Shown: positions 5,264-7,943 of the stretch, one piece after another | How the letters are laid out: the number at the start of each line of letters is the position of its first letter | Position numbering within the stretch: the first letter of the stretch is position 1 | DNA from: Nitrosomonas eutropha | GTDB taxonomy: Bacteria; Pseudomonadota; Gammaproteobacteria; Burkholderiales; Nitrosomonadaceae | Assembly (NCBI GenBank): GCA_014584635.1 | Contig: JACTML010000184.1 | Location: 1-7,943, forward strand | Direction of reading: 5' to 3' | DNA: 7,943 nucleotides | Position numbers and translations under genes: made by a program | Notes under the pieces: generated by a model | What the model was told of the DNA's origin: nothing | The model's database searches: none | Seen by the model: the letters and a program-made list of their open reading frames with translations, nothing else

Positions 5264-7300
5264 TCAAAAATTTATTCTTATTCCCGCCAGGCCGGAGCGC
5301 CCTGGCATAGGGGCCTGATCCTTGAGAAAAGAAGTGTGGCGTCTTGCTTCTTCATTCAGTAAATTGGTGCCTCGCATGAATAAGTTGCAGTTCAGTTTTG
5401 CCCAGTCAAACCGGTAGTCCAGCTGAATATTGAGCATGGTGTAACCAGCGGTATCCGTTTCCAGCGGAGCAGTATCAGTCTGTTTGAGAACCTGCATCAC
5501 ATCAAGCCGACCGTGCCACGGCCCGCGAATATAATCAAGCACACCGCCAAAGCGAAGCGGTGTCATACGCGGCAAATATCTTCCTCCCGACAAGCGCCCA
5601 CGCACATAATCAGTCCATAATCGCAGATCCAACTTGTTGCGATAGTTATTCAGCAGATGCGCTGTTGTCTCGAATTCAACCCCGATAAAATTGGCATTAC
5701 GTTGCGCATAATTGAGTAACAACAGGCCATTCTGATCCGGTAATCCACTGGTATCGACCCGATCCGGCTGCCCGTCTCCCGTCAGATCCAGTTCCTGCAG
5801 AAATATAAAATGACTGACCTGATTGGCGAACAAATTGAGTGTCCAGTCCAGATTTTCACCTTGCTTATCCAGAGACACATCAATCCCGCTGGTTTTTTCG
5901 TTTGCAAGCGTGGTTTTTCCAATTTCAAATGAATGCGTGGCCAAGTGCGCTCCGTTGGCGTATAACTCTTCCAGTGTGGGTGCCCGTACCGCGTGGGAAA
6001 CATTACCGCGCAATGAATAACCTTCGATAAATTGCCAGGTGGTTCCTGCTGAAATACTGAATATGCCATGGTCAATCTTGAGGTTATCTTCCCTGCGCTC
6101 CGTCCATTGATGCTCAAAGCGCCCTCCCATCTCAATCGACCAGCGTCCAATATTTCGTTTCTCCAGCAGGAATATTCCCAGAGAATCCATGTGGGCATCC
6201 GGAACAAAAGCTTCTTCACCCGTGCTGGAAAAATTACGATTCCGGTACTGGAATCCTAGTATTCCTTTCCAGTTTCCCAGTGGCTGGTGTTCCATCTCAA
6301 ACCGACCTTCCCATTCGCGATTTATTAGTTGCGTTTCATCTTCATCCTCACTTGATTCTTTATGCGCATGATTGTTATAGCCCCAGCGCAGCTTCATTTT
6401 TTGCCATCCCGGCAAGGGGTGATCCAGTACGCCTTTGATATCGAAACGCGTTTGTTTCTGCCTGATTCTTGCCATTTCTTCACTGCCAGGAACACCATAA
6501 TGGTTGGTAAACCGGCTGACTGCGACGCCTAAAAACCCCCGTTCGCCGATATAGGACAAACCACTGGAAAAATTTTTTGTGCGAACATCACTGTTTTCAA
6601 CTACGCCCTTTTTAGCGCCCGGTTGGGGATGTGCTTGTGCAAAACCAGGTATTGAATAATCCTCAGCATGCCGCTGCATTCCTTCCAGGTGCCAGGCAAA
6701 ATGCCCCATTCCGGCATTCAAACGCAATGCACCGGTAAAATCATCGGCAACCGAGTTGTAATGGCCATACCAATCTCCGCCTGTTTCATCCGGCATTTGT
6801 TCAGGTATGCGCTCATTCATAATATTGACTACTCCACCACTGACACCGGAACCATAAAGCAGCGCCGAAGCACCGCGAAAAATTTCAATCTGATCAGCAA
6901 ACAATACTTCTGTCGCTACTGCATGATCGGGGCTGACTGTAGAAACATCCATTGTGCCAATGCCGTCTTCCAATATCCGTACTCGTGCACCACCTAAACC
7001 ACGAATGATCGGACGACCGACTGCTGATCCATAATCACCGGCGGAAACCCCTGGTTCCTGAGAAACTGCCTCACCGATATTGCGCAGATCACGTGTTTGC
7101 AAATGATCACGCGACAGAATTGTTACAGGACGAATGATGTCCGATCGTGCGTCACCTGCAGGATCTGCCGTAACAGTTATCGGTTTAAACAGCGTAGGGC
7201 CGGTTTCTTTTGATGCATGTACCGAACTGTTCGTTACTTCCTGAGCACACGCGCAAAACGACAATCCCGAGAGCAGCATCAAGCCGGATAAGATTTTCAA
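5264..7300 (-). CDS. TonB-dependent outer-membrane receptor, ZnuD-like
   Basis: This is an outer-membrane gated transporter that uses TonB-ExbBD energy to import a scarce ligand. The 678 residues begin with a signal peptide (1-19, cleavage likely after ACA). A TonB-box-like KPITVTA (39-45) follows, then the plug domain (about 52-165) with RPIIRGLGGARVRILEDGIG (96-115), SPDHAV (123-128) and IEIFRGASALLYGSGVSGGVVN (138-159). A 22-strand type beta barrel ends in the terminal GIRINF with the aromatic last residue used for outer-membrane assembly. The plug wording, YGVPG (268-272) and GEEAFVP (361-367) resemble ZnuD-type zinc receptors, but the long histidine-rich loop usual in those is absent. 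Only HAHKESSEDEDE (311-322) is present, so zinc is a guess and another metal or chelate is possible. Residues 505-516 form an EF-hand-like loop. The start is a TTG with no clear Shine-Dalgarno sequence. No Fur or Zur operator is evident. Confidence 0.9.
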   Translation of the reverse strand: MKILSGLMLLSGLSFCACAQEVTNSSVHASKETGPTLFKPITVTADPAGDARSDIIRPVTILSRDHLQTRDLRNIGEAVSQEPGVSAGDYGSAVGRPIIRGLGGARVRILEDGIGTMDVSTVSPDHAVATEVLFADQIEIFRGASALLYGSGVSGGVVNIMNERIPEQMPDETGGDWYGHYNSVADDFTGALRLNAGMGHFAWHLEGMQRHAEDYSIPGFAQAHPQPGAKKGVVENSDVRTKNFSSGLSYIGERGFLGVAVSRFTNHYGVPGSEEMARIRQKQTRFDIKGVLDHPLPGWQKMKLRWGYNNHAHKESSEDEDETQLINREWEGRFEMEHQPLGNWKGILGFQYRNRNFSSTGEEAFVPDAHMDSLGIFLLEKRNIGRWSIEMGGRFEHQWTERREDNLKIDHGIFSISAGTTWQFIEGYSLRGNVSHAVRAPTLEELYANGAHLATHSFEIGKTTLANEKTSGIDVSLDKQGENLDWTLNLFANQVSHFIFLQELDLTGDGQPDRVDTSGLPDQNGLLLLNYAQRNANFIGVEFETTAHLLNNYRNKLDLRLWTDYVRGRLSGGRYLPRMTPLRFGGVLDYIRGPWHGRLDVMQVLKQTDTAPLETDTAGYTMLNIQLDYRFDWAKLNCNLFMRGTNLLNEEARRHTSFLKDQAPMPGRSGLAGIRINF

Positions 7301-7325
7301 TTTGTAATTTATTTGCGGAGGGATA

Positions 7326-7433
7326 ATGAAACAAACGGAGAATACTTCAGTGAATGTGACCGATTTAACAGATGTATTGAAAAACAGCCATATCTCTGTA
7401 GCGGGCCAGACGATCGCCGACAGCCAGAATTAA
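7326..7433 (+). CDS. Candidate 35-residue small protein
   Basis: An ATG at 7326 follows GGAGG at 7317-7321, a strong Shine-Dalgarno sequence although the spacing of 4 bp is short. The frame runs 35 codons to TAA at 7431-7433. The peptide begins MKQTENTSVNVTDLTDVLKN and ends AGQTIADSQN. It is hydrophilic, without cysteines, signal peptide or membrane segment. It points away from the receptor gene, whose start is only 25 bp away, so the two would be divergent. I do not recognise the sequence. It could be a real small gene, the intact beginning of a gene broken by a frameshift (see the entry at 7405-7602), or chance. Confidence 0.35.
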   Translation: MKQTENTSVNVTDLTDVLKNSHISVAGQTIADSQN

Positions 7434-7602
7434 ATCAAGGTTGTTGCAACAACAAAAACCCATTCAATATTTTACCGAAGGACATGTTACGCTAACTGCC
7501 GTCACACAAAACTCCGGATTATGTGTAACAGTCGAAATTCCAGCCGGAATACCAGGATCGACCCGGTTTATCATGTCTGACATCGTGGACAGAAGAAGGT
7601 AG
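7405..7602 (+). pseudogene. Possible frameshifted continuation of the 7326 frame, overlapping the mutM 3' end
   Basis: In the next plus-strand frame an open stretch runs from just after a TAG at 7399-7401 to the TAG at 7600-7602. Its translation from about 7435 looks protein-like: KPIQYFTEGHVTLTAVTQ, then VTVEIPAGIPGSTRF, with alternating hydrophobic residues as in beta strands. It has no convincing start codon of its own. Joined to the 35-codon frame by one frameshift near 7405-7433 it would give a protein of roughly 90 residues ending 32 bp inside the convergent mutM gene. The reading depends only on appearance and may be chance. Confidence 0.15.
7440..7453. repeat. Perfect 14-bp palindrome GTTGTTGCAACAAC
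   Basis: The sequence is its own reverse complement over 14 bases, with no spacer. It lies 140 bp upstream of the receptor start and 118 bp beyond the mutM stop. Perfect symmetry without a loop suits a dimeric DNA-binding protein better than an RNA hairpin. It does not match the Fur, Zur or LexA consensus sequences I know. The regulatory role is an inference. Confidence 0.35.
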
Positions 7603-7942
7603 ATCGCTGCCCCTGACGGACTTTGCTGATGGGCGCGCTGCATTGACGGCAAGGCTGGTCGGCTCGTCCGTACACCCAGTATTGCTGTTGAAAGCAGCCA
7701 GGTGTCCCGTTACAGTCGGTAAAGTCGCGCAAACTGCTGCCGCCGGCCTCAATTGCTTGTTGTAACGTTGTCTTAACCGCAGCAACCAACTTTGTACAAC
7801 GCGCCATGCTCAGGCTGTCAGCCGCAATCAGGGGAGAAATACCAGCGTGAAATAACGCTTCATTGGCGTAAATATTACCAATACCCACCACAATGTGCTG
7901 GTTCATGAGCACCGTTTTGATGCCTGCATTGCGGTGGCGTGT
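7571..7942 (-). CDS. mutM: Formamidopyrimidine-DNA glycosylase (MutM/Fpg), C-terminal part
   Basis: MutM removes 8-oxoguanine and formamidopyrimidines from DNA and cuts the resulting abasic site, the first step of base excision repair of oxidised guanine. The frame is open to the window edge, so about 123 C-terminal residues of a roughly 270-residue protein are present. The N-terminal catalytic proline is outside the window. Visible are the helix-two-turn-helix region with [18 protein letters not shown], whose Asn in GNIY contacts DNA, then AGGSSLRDF, and the zinc finger of form C-x2-C-x16-C-x2-C (CRQC to CPRC) with GQRSTFFCP, whose arginine contacts the phosphate of the lesion. The protein ends PRCQT. 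Two unusual cysteines flank the DCNGTPGCF turn, where GYF is common. It is convergent with the candidate small plus-strand frame and lies upstream of the receptor on the same strand. Confidence 0.95.
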   Translation of the reverse strand, partial: TRHRNAGIKTVLMNQHIVVGIGNIYANEALFHAGISPLIAADSLSMARCTKLVAAVKTTLQQAIEAGGSSLRDFTDCNGTPGCFQQQYWVYGRADQPCRQCSAPISKVRQGQRSTFFCPRCQT

Positions 7943-7943
7943 T

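Noticed and set aside
5251..5269. Inverted repeat TTTTGA/TCAAAA around the receptor stop codon as a terminator
   Set aside because: It has a six-pair AT-rich stem with a 7-nt loop and overlaps the stop codon. Not convincing as a terminator.
7244..7300. Lipoprotein signal (lipobox) at the receptor N-terminus, because of the cysteines in LSFCACA
   Set aside because: The residues before each cysteine do not fit a lipobox (Phe or Ala-Cys-Ala context). ACA followed by QE fits ordinary signal peptidase cleavage, and such receptors are not usually lipoproteins.
7537..7550. Small hairpin ATTCC-AGCC-GGAAT as a mutM terminator
   Set aside because: It has only five base pairs and is followed on the minus strand by a three-T run. 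Too weak to call.

Overview
The window looks like a chromosomal piece of a betaproteobacterium. The protein sequences and the roughly 50% GC content remind me of Nitrosomonas and its relatives. That placement is an inference from family resemblance, because no database search was possible.

Layout: positions 2-4801 (+ strand) hold the distal half of a division and cell wall (dcw) cluster in the classical order murB (3' part only), ddlB, ftsQ, ftsA, ftsZ. murB and ddlB overlap by ATGA. ddlB to ftsQ (35 bp) and ftsQ to ftsA (62 bp) are tightly spaced. ftsA and ftsZ are separated by 210 bp, most of it a 143-bp repeat-like element with 16-bp imperfect terminal inverted repeats and an internal hairpin (a MITE-like element). 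A strong symmetrical hairpin at 4857-4892 closes the cluster. lpxC, which often follows ftsZ in proteobacteria, does not come next here.

From 4914 to the right edge the supported genes are on the minus strand: a small uncharacterised protein of 83 residues with an excellent ribosome binding site, a 678-residue TonB-dependent outer-membrane receptor of the ZnuD-like type, and the C-terminal part of the DNA glycosylase gene mutM (fpg). The 270 bp between the receptor and mutM (7301-7570) hold no firmly supported gene. They do contain a 35-codon plus-strand reading frame with a good Shine-Dalgarno sequence, a second coding-looking frame downstream of it, and a perfect 14-bp palindrome.

The cluster proteins act in one process. 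MurB and DdlB make peptidoglycan precursor components. FtsZ forms the division ring, FtsA ties it to the membrane, and FtsQ links it to the periplasmic septal machinery. The receptor (metal or metal-chelate uptake) and MutM (repair of oxidised guanine) are unrelated neighbours. I see no clearly new multi-gene system. The most interesting items are the element between ftsA and ftsZ, the 8-codon frame that ends on the ftsA start codon, the EF-hand-like loop in the receptor, and the unexplained stretch 7301-7570.
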